From Streptomyces sp. CBMA29 (GTDB lineage: Bacteria; Actinomycetota; Actinomycetes; Streptomycetales; Streptomycetaceae), in contig NZ_MECL01000271.1 of the NCBI RefSeq assembly GCF_014596445.1, positions 84,369-148,368 on the forward strand: a DNA stretch of 64,000 bases. Direction: 5' to 3'. Under the pieces are notes generated by a model. The model was not told the DNA's origin. It made no database searches and worked only from the letters and a program-made list of their open reading frames with translations. Shown here one piece after another: positions 53,371-63,018 of the stretch; the stretch's first letter is position 1; every line of letters begins with the position of its first letter. The position numbers and the translations under genes are program-made.

Positions 53371-54069
53371 TCACTCCTGATTCGGCAGCTTGACGACGCC
53401 GTTGCCTGTGCCGGGTTCGAGCGCGTCCAGGGCGCGCCGCAGGCCGGTCAGCTTGCGCTCCAGGTGGGCGGCGGTGGCGACGGCCGCGGCGTCCGCTGAC
53501 TCGTCGAGCTGCTTGGTGAGCGCCTCGGCCTGCTCCTCGACGGCGGCCAGCCGCGCGGACAGTTCGGCGAGCAGCCCCGCGGGTTCGCCCGCGCCGCGTC
53601 CCCTGCCGTTGGCGCCCGCCGCGGACGGAACGCCCTGTTCCAACTGGAGCCGCAGCAGCGCCGCCTGCTCCCGGAGCTGGCAGTTCTTGGTGTAGAGGTC
53701 GACGAAGACCGACACCTTGGCGCGCAGCACCCACGGGTCGAACGGCTTGGAGATGTAGTCGACCGCGCCCGCCGCGTACCCCCGGAAGGTGTGGTGCGGG
53801 CCGTGGTTGATGGCGGTGAGGAAGATGATCGGGATGTCCCGGGTCCGCTCCCGCCGTTTGATGTGCGCAGCGGTCTCGAACCCGTCCATGCCCGGCATCT
53901 GGACATCGAGCAGGATCACCGCGAAATCATCGGTGAGCAGCGCTTTCAGCGCTTCCTCCCCGGACGATGCCCGTACCAGCGTCTGATCGAGCGCAGAGAG
54001 GATCGCCTCAAGCGCCAGCAGATTCTCCGGCCGGTCATCGACCAGGAGGATCTTGGCCTTCTGCACCAT
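53371..54069 (-). CDS. osaB: Osmoadaptation response regulator OsaB
   Basis: The 232-residue protein has a receiver domain (LLVDDRPEN, phospho-acceptor in ILLDVQMPG, ISKPFD) followed by a coiled coil and no DNA-binding domain, so it acts through protein contacts. In S. coelicolor OsaB is needed for growth and sporulation under high osmolarity and pairs with the hybrid kinase OsaA, encoded upstream. The start is ATG at 54069 (MVQKAKILLVDD) with GAGGAGG upstream. A terminator follows osaA and an ECF-type promoter candidate precedes osaB, so the two are probably transcribed separately. Confidence 0.93.
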   Translation of the reverse strand: MVQKAKILLVDDRPENLLALEAILSALDQTLVRASSGEEALKALLTDDFAVILLDVQMPGMDGFETAAHIKRRERTRDIPIIFLTAINHGPHHTFRGYAAGAVDYISKPFDPWVLRAKVSVFVDLYTKNCQLREQAALLRLQLEQGVPSAAGANGRGRGAGEPAGLLAELSARLAAVEEQAEALTKQLDESADAAAVATAAHLERKLTGLRRALDALEPGTGNGVVKLPNQE

Positions 54070-54215
54070 GGCCCGCCCTCCTCGCCCCGGCACTACACCG
54101 GTCGCCGCCCCCGGGGACGACTCCGTCATGCCGCCCGTCCTTGTGCCGGTCATGGTAGCCGCACCCCGCCGTTCGCCACACCCTGTCACCGCCAGGTCAC
54201 TCAACACGTACCGCA

Positions 54216-54241
54216 AACGTAGGCGGAGACCAGAAGGTTCC
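54216..54241 (-). promoter_or_regulatory. ECF-sigma (SigR/SigE-like) promoter candidate of osaB
   Basis: Reading leftward, GGAAC (complement of 54237-54241, preceded by GG) is followed after 17 bases by CGTT (complement of 54216-54219). This is the canonical layout for ECF sigma factors in actinobacteria. It predicts a start near 54208 and a leader of about 140 bases. Confidence 0.45.
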
Positions 54242-54280
54242 CCTTAATCGGCGCCCTCACACCTCATCGGGCGCACGATC

Positions 54281-54319
54281 CCGAGCGCGGGCCCAGGGGA
54301 TCGCCGGGCCCGCGCTCGG
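54281..54319 (-). terminator. Terminator of osaA
   Basis: Perfect 14-base arms (54281-54294, 54306-54319) flank an 11-base loop, starting 3 bases after the osaA stop codon. Confidence 0.8.
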
Positions 54320-54322
54320 CCG

Positions 54323-57300
54323 TCACCTGGCGTGCATCCACTCCTCCATCAAGGTGAGCAGATGGTCGGTGTCGACCGGCTTGGTCACGTAGTCGGACGC
54401 CCCGGACTCGATGCTCTTCTCCCGGTCGCCCTTCATCGCCTTCGCGGTGAGCGCGATGATCGGCAGCCCGGCGAACTGCGGCATCTTGCGGATCGCCGTG
54501 GTCGTCGCGTAGCCGTCCATCTCCGGCATCATGATGTCCATCAGCACCACGGCGATGTCGTCGTGCTGCTCCAGGACCTCGATGCCCTCGCGGCCGTTCT
54601 CGGCGTACAGCACGGTCAGGCCGTGCTGTTCGAGGACGCTGGTGAGGGCGAAGACATTGCGGATGTCGTCGTCCACGATCAGCACCTTCTCGCCGCTGAA
54701 GCCGCCGGAGAAGCCGGTGTACGCGTCGGGGTGCCCCTCGTCGGGCCAGGTGTCCTCGGTGCCCGCTCCGCCCGGACCCCGTGACTGAGCGGAGCCGTTG
54801 GCCGAGCCGTTCGCGGACCCGCCGCGCGGACCCGACCCGTTCGAGGGCGCCGAGCCGTTGGACTGGCCGCCGCCTTCTGGCAGTTGCAGGGGCTGCGCGG
54901 AGCGGCGGCGCAGCCGGGCCAGGCTGCTGCCGGGACGCGCCCGGTCGCCGGCCGAGCCCTGCTCGAAGTCGCCGCCGTGGCCGCCCGCGGGCAGTTGCGG
55001 CACCGCCTGCGGGAAGTCGCCGAGCGACAGCGGCAGATACAGCGTGAAGGTCGAGCCGCGTCCTGGCTGGCTGTCGGCGTGGATCTCGCCGCCGAGCAGC
55101 CGGGCGATCTCACGGCTGATCGACAGACCGAGGCCCGTACCGCCGTACTTGCGGCTGGTGGTGCCGTCGGCCTGCTTGAACGCCTCGAAGATCACCCGCA
55201 TCTTGCTGGCCGCGATGCCGATGCCCGTATCGGTCACGGAGAACGCGATCAGCGGCTGGTCGGGCTCACGCATCGTGCCCGCTTCCAGCAACTGCTCCTT
55301 GATCGACTGCGGCACCTCACTGCCCGCGGGCCTGATCACCAGCTCCACCGAGCCGCTGTCGGTGAACTTCACCGCGTTCGACAGCAGATTGCGCAGCACC
55401 TGGAGCAGCCGCTGCTCGTCGGTGTGCAGCGTGACCGGCAGTTCCGGCGAGACCCGGACGGAGAAGTCCAGGCCCTTCTCCGCGGTCAGCGGCCGGAAGG
55501 TGGCCTCCACGTAGTCCACGAGCTGCACCAGGGCGATACGGGTCGGCGAGACGTCCATCTTGCCGGCCTCGACCTTGGACAGGTCCAGGATGTCGTTGAT
55601 GAGTTGGAGCAGGTCGGAACCGGCGCCGTGGATGGTCTCGGCGAACTCGACCTGCTTGGGCGAGAGGTTGCCGTCCGCGTTGTCGGCGAGCAGCTTCGCC
55701 AGGATGAGCAGCGAGTTGAGCGGGGTGCGCAGCTCGTGCGACATGTTGGCGAGGAATTCCGACTTGTAGCGCATCGAGACCGCAAGCTGTTCCGCGCGCT
55801 CCTCCAGCACCTGGCGGGCCTCTTCGATCTCGGTGTTCTTCACCTCGATGTCGCGGTTCTGCCGGGCCAGCAGCTCGGCCTTCTCCTCCAGCTCGCCGTT
55901 GGACAGCTCCAGGGCGGCCTGCCGGTTCTCCAGCTCCGCCGAGCGGTCCTGGAGCTGCTCCGTCAACTCCTGGGACTGCTTGAGCAGGCCCTCGGTCTTG
56001 GTGTTGACCGAGATGGTGTTGACGCTGATCGCGATGATGTCGGTGATCTGGTTGAGGAAATCCTTCTGGATCTGGGTGAACGGCTGGAACGCGGCCAGTT
56101 CGATGACCCCGAGCACCCGGCCCTCGAAGAGCACCGGCAGCACGATGACGTGCGACGGCGGCGCCTCGCCGAGCCCCGAGGTGATCTTCAGATAACCCGG
56201 CGGCACGTTCTCGATCAGGATGGAACGCTTCTCCACCGCGGCCTGGCCGATCAGCCCCTCCCCCGGCAGGAACACCGACGACATCGTCCGCTTGGAGAAG
56301 CCGTACGCGCCGATCAGCCGCAGTTCGTACTCCTCGCCGACCTCGTGGGTGTCCTGGGCGAGGAAGAAGGCGCCGTGCTGCGCGGAGACCACCGGCGTCA
56401 ACTCGCTCATGATCAGCGCGGCCACGTCGCCGAGGTCGCGGCGGCCCTGCATCAGACCGGAGATCCGCGCCAGGTTGCCCTTGAGCCAGTCCTGCTCCTT
56501 GTTGGCGAGCGTGGTCTCGCGCAGGCGGACGATCATCGTGTTGATGTAGTCCTGGAGTTCCAGGATCTCGCCCGCCGCGTCCACGTCGATCCGCAGGTTG
56601 AGGTCGCCGCGGGTCACCGCGGTCGCGACCTGCGCGATGTTGCGGACCTGGCTGGTCAGGTTGTTGGCCATCAGGTTCACCGACTCGGTGAGGTCCTTCC
56701 AGATGCCCGAGACGTCGGGCACCCGCGCCTGACCGCCCAGGCGTCCTTCCGTACCCACCTCGCGGGCGACGCGGGTCACCTCGTCACCGAAGGCGGAGAG
56801 CTGGCCGACCATCGTGTTGATGGTCGTCTTCAGCTCCAGGATCTCCCCGCGCGCGTCCACGTCGATCTTCTTGGACAGGTCACCGCGGGCGACCGCCGTG
56901 GTCACCTGCGCGATCTGCCGCACCTGACCGGTCAGGTTGGACGCCATGCCGTTCACCGACTCGGTGAGGTCCTTCCAGGTGCCCGCCACGCCCGGCACCC
57001 GCGCCTGGCCGCCGAGGATGCCCTCGGTGCCCACCTCGCGGGCCACCCGCGTGACCTCGTCACCGAAGGCCGACAGCGTGTCCACCATCGTGTTGATGGT
57101 CTCGGCGAGCTGCGCGACCTCGCCGCGCGCCTCGACGGTGATCTTCTTCGTCAGGTCGCCGTTGGCCACGGCCGTGGCGACCGACGAGATCGAACGCACC
57201 TGGCTCGTCAGGTTGTTGGCCATCAGGTTGACGTTGTCGGTGAGGTCCTTCCAGATGCCCGACGCGTCACGGACCCGCGCCTGGCCGCCGAGCTGACCCT

Positions 57301-59806
57301 CCGTACCGACCTCGCGGGCCACTCGCGTGACCTCGTCACCGAACGCGGACAGCGTGTCCACCATCTGGTTCACGGTCGTCACCAGCGCCAGGATCTCGCC
57401 CTTGGCGTCGACGGTGATCTTCCGGGACAGGTCGCCCTGCGCCACCGCGTTGGTGACGTCGGCGATGTTACGGACCTGACTGGTCAGGTTGTTCGCCATG
57501 AAGTTGACGGACTGCGTGAGGTCCTTCCAGGTGCCGCTGACGCCCTGCACCTCGGCCTGCCCGCCCAGGATGCCCTCGGTGCCCACCTCACGGGCCACCC
57601 GGGTCACCTCCGCGCCGAACGCGGAAAGCTGGTCGACCATCGTGTTCAGGGTGTTCTTCAGCTCCAGGATCTCGCCCCGGGCGTCCACGTCGATCTTCTG
57701 CGACAGGTCACCGCGCGCCACAGCGGTGGCGACCTCGGCGATGTTGCGGACCTGGGCCGTCAGATTCCCCGCCATGCCGTTCACGGAGTCGGTCAGGTCG
57801 CGCCACACACCGGCGACGCCGGGCACCTGCGCCTGACCGCCGAGCCGCCCCTCCGTACCCACGTCACGGGCCACGCGGGTCACCTGCTCGGCGAACGACG
57901 AGAGCTGGTCGACCATCGTGTTGATGGTGTTCTTCAGCTCCAGGATCTCCCCGCGCGCGTCCACGTCGATCTTCTGCGACAGGTCACCGCGCGCCACAGC
58001 CGTCGTGACCTGCGCGATCTGCCGCACCTGGGACGTCAGATTGCCGGCCATGAAGTTGACGGAGTCCGTCAGGTCCTTCCAGGTGCCGGCCACACCGTCC
58101 ACCCGCGCCTGACCGCCCAGCCGCCCCTCCGTACCCACGTCACGCGCCATCCGCGTCACCTGGGCGGCGAAGGACCCGAGCTGGTCGACCATCCGGTTCA
58201 CGGTGTTCTTCAGCTCCAGCATCTCGCCGGAGACGTCCACCGTGACCTTCTGCGTCAGATCGCCGTTGGCGACCGCCGTCGTGACCTGCGCGATGTTACG
58301 GACCTGACCGGTCAGGTTCCGGAAGGCCGTGTTCACGGAGTCCGTGAGGTCCTTCCACGTACCCGCCGCGCCCGGCACCTGCGCCTGACCGCCCAGCACA
58401 CCTTCGACGCCGACCTCGCGGGCCACCCGCGTCACCTCCGCGCCGAACGCGGAGAGCTGGTCGACCATCGTATTGACGGTGTTCTTCAGCTCCAGCATCT
58501 CGCCGGAGACGTCCACCGTGACCTTCTGGGACAGGTCGCCGTTGGCGACCGCCGTGGTCACCTGGGCGATGTCGCGGACCTGGCCGGTCAGATTGCGGAA
58601 GGCGGTGTTCACGGAGTCCGTGAGGTCCTTCCACGTACCCGCCGCGCCCGGCACCTGCGCCTGACCGCCCAGCAGACCCTCCGCTCCGACCTCACCGGCG
58701 ACCCGCGTCACCTCGTCGGCGAACGTCCGCAGCGTCTCGGTCATCGCGTTGATCGTCTCGGCGAGCTGCGCGACCTCGCCGCGCGCGCCGATGGTGATCT
58801 TCTGCGACAGGTCGCCGTTGGCGACCGCCGTCGTCACCTGCGCGATGTCCCGCACCTGGGCCGTCAGATTCCCGGCCATCAGGTTCACGGAGTCCGTGAG
58901 GTCCTTCCACACACCGGCCATGCCCGGCACCTGGGCCTGGCCGCCCAGCTCGCCCTCGGTGCCCACCTCGCGGGCCACCCGGGTCACCTCGGAGGAGAAC
59001 GAGGAGAGCTGGTCCACCATCGTGTTGACGGTGTTCTTCAGCTCCAGCATCTCGCCGGCCACGTGCACGGTGACCTTGCGGGACAGATCGCCCTTCAGGA
59101 CCGCCTGCGTCACCAGCGCGATATCCCTGACCTGAGCGGTCAGCCGGTACGCCATCGTGTTGACCGAGTCCGTGAGGTCCTTCCAGGACCCCGCCATGCC
59201 CCGGACCTTCGCCTGCCCGCCCAGCTTGCCCTCGGTACCGACCTCGCTGGCCACCCGCGTCACCTCGTCGGTGAACGCGGAGAGCTGGTCCACCAGCCCG
59301 TTGACCGTCCGGCCGACCTTGAGGAATTCACCGCGCAGCGGGTGCGCCGACCCGTCCGCGTTCTGCGACCGCAGGTCCATCCGCTGTTCCAGGTCGCCCT
59401 CGGCCACCGCCGACAGCACCCGTCCGACCTCCGACACCGGCCGTACGAGATCGTCCACCAGCGCGTTGGACGCCTCGATCGCGGCGGCCCAGGCGCCCTC
59501 GCAGGCACCGGTCTCCAGCCGCTCTGTGAGTTTTCCCTCCCGGCCGACGACCCGCCGGACCCGGGCGAGCTCACCGGTAAGGTGCTGGTTACGGTCCGCG
59601 ACCTCGTTGAAGACAGCGGAGATCTCCGCCATCACGCCGTCACCCGACACCGTCAGCCGCTTGCGGAAGTTCCCGTCCCGCATCGCGGCCAGCGCTCCGA
59701 GGAGCTTGACCAGCGCGGCCGAATCGACCTCTACGGTCCCACTGGCGCGGGATCGCCCGTTCTTCGTGCGCGTGCTCGTGCCCCGCGCCGATGCGCCAGA
59801 CTCCAC
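54323..59806 (-). CDS. osaA: Giant soluble hybrid histidine kinase OsaA with ten HAMP-type repeats
   Basis: The 1827-residue kinase has no membrane helix. From about residue 181 to 1100 it carries ten copies of a 92-residue HAMP-type repeat (EVTRVAREVGTEG, WKDLTDSVN, LELKNTVNTMVDQL). A GAF domain, a coiled coil, HisKA (NMSHELRTPLN), HATPase (GGTGLGLSIS) and a C-terminal receiver (LIVDDDIRN, LMDIMMPEMDGY, VTKPVD) follow. In S. coelicolor OsaA/OsaB control osmoadaptation. GTG at 59806 has AGGAGGGA 4 bases upstream; the frame continuing beyond overlaps osaC and is not coding. It is divergent from osaC. Confidence 0.93.
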   Translation of the reverse strand: MESGASARGTSTRTKNGRSRASGTVEVDSAALVKLLGALAAMRDGNFRKRLTVSGDGVMAEISAVFNEVADRNQHLTGELARVRRVVGREGKLTERLETGACEGAWAAAIEASNALVDDLVRPVSEVGRVLSAVAEGDLEQRMDLRSQNADGSAHPLRGEFLKVGRTVNGLVDQLSAFTDEVTRVASEVGTEGKLGGQAKVRGMAGSWKDLTDSVNTMAYRLTAQVRDIALVTQAVLKGDLSRKVTVHVAGEMLELKNTVNTMVDQLSSFSSEVTRVAREVGTEGELGGQAQVPGMAGVWKDLTDSVNLMAGNLTAQVRDIAQVTTAVANGDLSQKITIGARGEVAQLAETINAMTETLRTFADEVTRVAGEVGAEGLLGGQAQVPGAAGTWKDLTDSVNTAFRNLTGQVRDIAQVTTAVANGDLSQKVTVDVSGEMLELKNTVNTMVDQLSAFGAEVTRVAREVGVEGVLGGQAQVPGAAGTWKDLTDSVNTAFRNLTGQVRNIAQVTTAVANGDLTQKVTVDVSGEMLELKNTVNRMVDQLGSFAAQVTRMARDVGTEGRLGGQARVDGVAGTWKDLTDSVNFMAGNLTSQVRQIAQVTTAVARGDLSQKIDVDARGEILELKNTINTMVDQLSSFAEQVTRVARDVGTEGRLGGQAQVPGVAGVWRDLTDSVNGMAGNLTAQVRNIAEVATAVARGDLSQKIDVDARGEILELKNTLNTMVDQLSAFGAEVTRVAREVGTEGILGGQAEVQGVSGTWKDLTQSVNFMANNLTSQVRNIADVTNAVAQGDLSRKITVDAKGEILALVTTVNQMVDTLSAFGDEVTRVAREVGTEGQLGGQARVRDASGIWKDLTDNVNLMANNLTSQVRSISSVATAVANGDLTKKITVEARGEVAQLAETINTMVDTLSAFGDEVTRVAREVGTEGILGGQARVPGVAGTWKDLTESVNGMASNLTGQVRQIAQVTTAVARGDLSKKIDVDARGEILELKTTINTMVGQLSAFGDEVTRVAREVGTEGRLGGQARVPDVSGIWKDLTESVNLMANNLTSQVRNIAQVATAVTRGDLNLRIDVDAAGEILELQDYINTMIVRLRETTLANKEQDWLKGNLARISGLMQGRRDLGDVAALIMSELTPVVSAQHGAFFLAQDTHEVGEEYELRLIGAYGFSKRTMSSVFLPGEGLIGQAAVEKRSILIENVPPGYLKITSGLGEAPPSHVIVLPVLFEGRVLGVIELAAFQPFTQIQKDFLNQITDIIAISVNTISVNTKTEGLLKQSQELTEQLQDRSAELENRQAALELSNGELEEKAELLARQNRDIEVKNTEIEEARQVLEERAEQLAVSMRYKSEFLANMSHELRTPLNSLLILAKLLADNADGNLSPKQVEFAETIHGAGSDLLQLINDILDLSKVEAGKMDVSPTRIALVQLVDYVEATFRPLTAEKGLDFSVRVSPELPVTLHTDEQRLLQVLRNLLSNAVKFTDSGSVELVIRPAGSEVPQSIKEQLLEAGTMREPDQPLIAFSVTDTGIGIAASKMRVIFEAFKQADGTTSRKYGGTGLGLSISREIARLLGGEIHADSQPGRGSTFTLYLPLSLGDFPQAVPQLPAGGHGGDFEQGSAGDRARPGSSLARLRRRSAQPLQLPEGGGQSNGSAPSNGSGPRGGSANGSANGSAQSRGPGGAGTEDTWPDEGHPDAYTGFSGGFSGEKVLIVDDDIRNVFALTSVLEQHGLTVLYAENGREGIEVLEQHDDIAVVLMDIMMPEMDGYATTTAIRKMPQFAGLPIIALTAKAMKGDREKSIESGASDYVTKPVDTDHLLTLMEEWMHAR
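56506..59266 (-). repeat. Ten tandem 276-bp repeats inside osaA
   Basis: Each unit encodes one 92-residue HAMP-type module. Units share long stretches of near-identical DNA; they differ mainly in the linker residue before GG (KLGG, ELGG, LLGG, VLGG, RLGG, ILGG, QLGG) and in the second-half motif (LELKNTVN or VAQLAETIN). Confidence 0.92.
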
Positions 59807-60131
59807 CGTGTCCCTCCTGGAGGGTCGACCGACCTGCAAAAGTGCAAGATTGCTGCCTTGAGAGCATGCCCAGTGTTTCACCATGCCCCCACCCGGCCAT
59901 AACAGTTCGGCAGCAACGCGTATAACCCGTGGCACGTTCGGGGTGGAAACACCCGCAACCGGCGCACGCGGTGTCCGCGTGGGTAAGTAACCTGGCTCTT
60001 GTGTTGGCGGCGCCGCACCTTGCCAGGCGTACACCTCAGGGGGCCGCCGACGAGGACCGGGCAGGACGGCGGCGGCACGGGCGGCGGGACCGGTCAGCGG
60101 ACCCGCCCACGGACGAGCAACGAGGAGACCG
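59807..60131. promoter_or_regulatory. Divergent osaA/osaC control region
   Basis: This 325-base interval separates the two divergent genes and has no convincing gene of its own. On the osaA strand TTATAC and TGTTAT elements occur near 59900-59935. On the osaC strand GGGTAA (59981-59986) and TAACCT (59988-59993) occur, but I could not pair them with a good SigB -35 element. The leader of osaC would be about 130 bases. Confidence 0.4.
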
Positions 60132-62804
60132 GTGATCACGGCGCGCGCTGCGGCCAGCTTCGAACCGGTGGGGCGGTCGGTCGCCGTCGCGCGTGCCTTC
60201 GTACGCGACACCCTGCACGGCTGGGGCTTCGCCGACGTCGTGGACGACGCGGTGGTGCTCACCAGCGAACTGGTGACCAACGCCGTCGTGCACGCGGGCA
60301 CCGCCGCCGACGTGCAGTGTCTGCGGTACGAGACGGCCGTACGCGTCGAGGTCGCCGACCACTACCCCGACCGCGAGATCCCCATCCAGGGCAGAGGCCG
60401 CCAGTTCCGCGACCCCGACAACGAGGGCGGGCGCGGCCTGTTGCTGTGCGCCGCCCTGGCCAGCCGCTGGGGCGTGGAGTACACCGGCGCGGGCAAGCAC
60501 GTCTGGTTCCAGCTCGACCTGCCCGAGCGCCCCGCGGGCACCCGCTCCGCGGGACCCGTACTGCCCGCAGCCGACCTCCCGCTCACCGACGAGAGCGTGC
60601 GCGTCGCCGTCGTCCAGGTCGACCGCATGGGCTCGATCACGCGCTGGAACGACGACGCGGCCGAGCTCTTCGGCCACCCCGCCGCCGACGTCGTCGGCAA
60701 ACCGCTCGCCGACCTCACCGCCTGGCCGCAGACCCCCGGCACCGGCATCGGCCTCGCCGAGGCCCTGCTGCACTCCCGCTGGGAAGGCACCTACGGCCTG
60801 CGCGACGCCGACGGCCGCGTGCTGCCCGTCTACGGCTCCCACCTGCGGGTCCGCGACAGCGAGGGCGAGCCCTCCACCGTCATCCTGCTGGTGCGCGCCG
60901 ATGAGCGCGCCGTACTCCAGACGCCGTCCCGCGGCTCCGGCAGCGCGGAATCCGGCCTCGGCCAGCGCGGCAAGACCACGGACGCCTTCGAGGTCTTCAT
61001 CGGCTCCCCCGCCCCCGACGACCTCGACAGCCTCCTCCAGCGCACCGTCGAACGCGCCCGCGACATGCTCGACGGCGACGCCGCCTACCTGCTGCTCGCC
61101 ACCGACGACGAGACCGAGCTGGAAGTACGCGCCTCCACCGGCCTGCCGTCCGCCCGCCAGCGCTTCGCGCGCGTCCCCGTCGAAGCGGGCACCGGACGCT
61201 ACGGCAGCGCCCGTATGCCGGCCGTCCACGAGGACCTCACCGCGGTCCCCGGCGCCGTACCGCTGCTGTCCGGCACCGGCATGCGCTCGGTGGTCACCGT
61301 GCCGCTCAAGGTCGAGGGCCGGCTGACCGGGTCGCTGGGCGTCGCCGCCGAGGCGCCCGGCCGCTACAACAACCAGGAAGCGCTGCGGCTGCAATTCGCC
61401 GCCGACCGGATCGCGCTCGCCGTGGAGAGCGCCCGGCTGACCGAGCTGGAACGGCTGCGCCGCGGCTCGCTGTCCTTCCTCGTCGAAGCGTCCGACCTGC
61501 TCGCGGGCACGCTGGAACGCGACCAGACGCTGGCCCTCATGGCCCAGATGACGGTTCCGACGCTGGCGAGCTGGTGCGCGGTCTACACGATCGCCGAGCA
61601 GTCGGAGCCGGAGCTGGCCTTCGTCCTGCACGAGGACGAGGACCGCATCGACGGCATCAAGGCGCTGCTGTCCCAGGTACGGCCTCCGGAGCCCGACCCG
61701 ACGCCCGGCGCCCGCATGTGGACCGCGCCCTCCGACGCGGCCCACTCCAGCGCCCTGCGGGCCTCCCTGCGCAGCCTGGGGGTCGGAGCGCGCTCCGCGC
61801 CCTCCTCGTCCACACCGAACGCCGCCACGCCCACCTCGGGCAAGGGCGGGCGCGCGCCGAGCGCCCCCGGTGTCGCGCTCGCCACCGCGGCGGCCGTCGG
61901 CGGCGAGACGGTCGTCCTGCCGCTGGTCGCCCGCAACCGGGTCATCGGCATGCTCACCCTCGGCAAGCCCGCCGACGAACGCTTCCGCCAGGAGATCCTC
62001 GAACTCGCCGAAGACCTCTCCCGCCGAGCGGCCCTCGCCCTGGACAACGCCCGCCTCTACAGCGAGCGCACCGCCATCAGCCAGGCCCTCCAGCGCAGCC
62101 TCCTGCCGCCGGAGCTGCCGCACATCCCCGGCGTCGAGGTCGAGGTCATCTACCGCGCCGCCGGCGAGGGCAACGAGGTCGGCGGCGACTTCTACGACCT
62201 CTTCCCGATCCGCGACGGCTGCTGGGGCTTCGCCATCGGCGACGTCTGCGGTACGGGCCCTGAGGCCGCCGCCGTCACCGGCCTCGCCCGCCACGCGCTG
62301 CGCCTGCTGGCCCGCGAGGGCTTCGGCGGCCCCGCCGTCCTCGAACGCCTCAACGCCGCCATCCTCGACGAGGGCGCCCGCAGCCGCTTCCTCACCCTCC
62401 TGTACGGCGAGTTGTGGCCGCAGCACGACGGCAGCGCCGTCCTGCGCATGGTCTGCGCCGGCCACCCGCTCCCGCTGCGCCTGCGCCCCGACGGCACCGT
62501 CGAACCCGCCGCCGACCCGCAGCCGCTGCTCGGCGTGATGGACGACCTCGAACTGTACGAGCAGACCGTCTCCCTCGACCCCGGCGACGTCCTGCTCTGC
62601 GTCACCGACGGCGTCACCGAGCGCCGCGAGGGCACCCGCATGCTCGGCGACGACGGTCTCGCCGACGTCCTGTCCACCTGTACGGGCCTGACCGCGGGCG
62701 CCGTGGCCGCCCGTATCCAACGGGCCGTGGAGCGCTTCGCCTCTGACGCGCCGTCCGACGACATGGCGATCCTGTCGATGCGGGTCCCGAAGAAGTCCGA
62801 GTAG
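60132..62804 (+). CDS. osaC: OsaC, multidomain SigB regulator with SpoIIE-type phosphatase
   Basis: The 890-residue protein starts with an RsbW-like HATPase kinase domain (SELVTNAVVHAG, GGRGLLL; residues 10-130), followed by PAS (about 155-255), two GAF segments (about 290-440 and 455-680, the second containing a low-complexity Ser/Pro insert) and a C-terminal PP2C/SpoIIE phosphatase (GGDFYDLF, APSDDMAIL-type metal ligands). In S. coelicolor OsaC switches SigB off after osmotic stress. GTG at 60132 has GAGGAG upstream. A 13-bp hairpin ends the gene. Confidence 0.93.
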   Translation: MITARAAASFEPVGRSVAVARAFVRDTLHGWGFADVVDDAVVLTSELVTNAVVHAGTAADVQCLRYETAVRVEVADHYPDREIPIQGRGRQFRDPDNEGGRGLLLCAALASRWGVEYTGAGKHVWFQLDLPERPAGTRSAGPVLPAADLPLTDESVRVAVVQVDRMGSITRWNDDAAELFGHPAADVVGKPLADLTAWPQTPGTGIGLAEALLHSRWEGTYGLRDADGRVLPVYGSHLRVRDSEGEPSTVILLVRADERAVLQTPSRGSGSAESGLGQRGKTTDAFEVFIGSPAPDDLDSLLQRTVERARDMLDGDAAYLLLATDDETELEVRASTGLPSARQRFARVPVEAGTGRYGSARMPAVHEDLTAVPGAVPLLSGTGMRSVVTVPLKVEGRLTGSLGVAAEAPGRYNNQEALRLQFAADRIALAVESARLTELERLRRGSLSFLVEASDLLAGTLERDQTLALMAQMTVPTLASWCAVYTIAEQSEPELAFVLHEDEDRIDGIKALLSQVRPPEPDPTPGARMWTAPSDAAHSSALRASLRSLGVGARSAPSSSTPNAATPTSGKGGRAPSAPGVALATAAAVGGETVVLPLVARNRVIGMLTLGKPADERFRQEILELAEDLSRRAALALDNARLYSERTAISQALQRSLLPPELPHIPGVEVEVIYRAAGEGNEVGGDFYDLFPIRDGCWGFAIGDVCGTGPEAAAVTGLARHALRLLAREGFGGPAVLERLNAAILDEGARSRFLTLLYGELWPQHDGSAVLRMVCAGHPLPLRLRPDGTVEPAADPQPLLGVMDDLELYEQTVSLDPGDVLLCVTDGVTERREGTRMLGDDGLADVLSTCTGLTAGAVAARIQRAVERFASDAPSDDMAILSMRVPKKSE

Positions 62805-62837
62805 CGCGGGGCGCGTCCTGGTGCGCGAGAACATGCG

Positions 62838-62867
62838 GAAGGCCCCCACCTGACGGTGGGGGCCTTC
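62838..62867 (+). terminator. Terminator of osaC
   Basis: Perfect 13-base arms (62838-62850, 62855-62867) flank the tetraloop TGAC, 34 bases after the osaC stop codon and directly before the 3' end of the opposite-strand tRNA gene. It may serve both transcripts. Confidence 0.85.
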
Positions 62868-62874
62868 TGTGCCG

Positions 62875-62947
62875 AGCCCCAATACGGAATCGAACCGTAG
62901 ACCTTCTCCTTACCATGGAGACGCTCTACCGACTGAGCTATTGGGGC
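62875..62947 (-). tRNA. tRNA-Thr (anticodon GGU)
   Basis: A 73-base cloverleaf reads leftward: acceptor GCCCCAA/TTGGGGC, D arm GCTC...GAGC, anticodon stem TCTCC/GGAGA with loop ATGGTAA (anticodon GGT), T arm TACGG-TTCGATT-CCGTA, discriminator U. CCA is not encoded. No integrated element borders it. Confidence 0.96.
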
Positions 62948-63018
62948 GCGTCGATGGGAAGATCCTATCCCATGAACGCGGGTGCTTGAAGCACGCTCAG
63001 GGGACGTTCAGCGACGGT

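Noticed and set aside
59807..60301. N-terminal extension of osaA
   Set aside because: It is antisense to the osaC start and control region; a strong AGGAGGGA precedes the GTG at 59806.
62875..62947. tRNA-Thr as an integration site of a mobile element
   Set aside because: No integrase, direct repeat of the tRNA 3' end or foreign-looking DNA is visible on either side.
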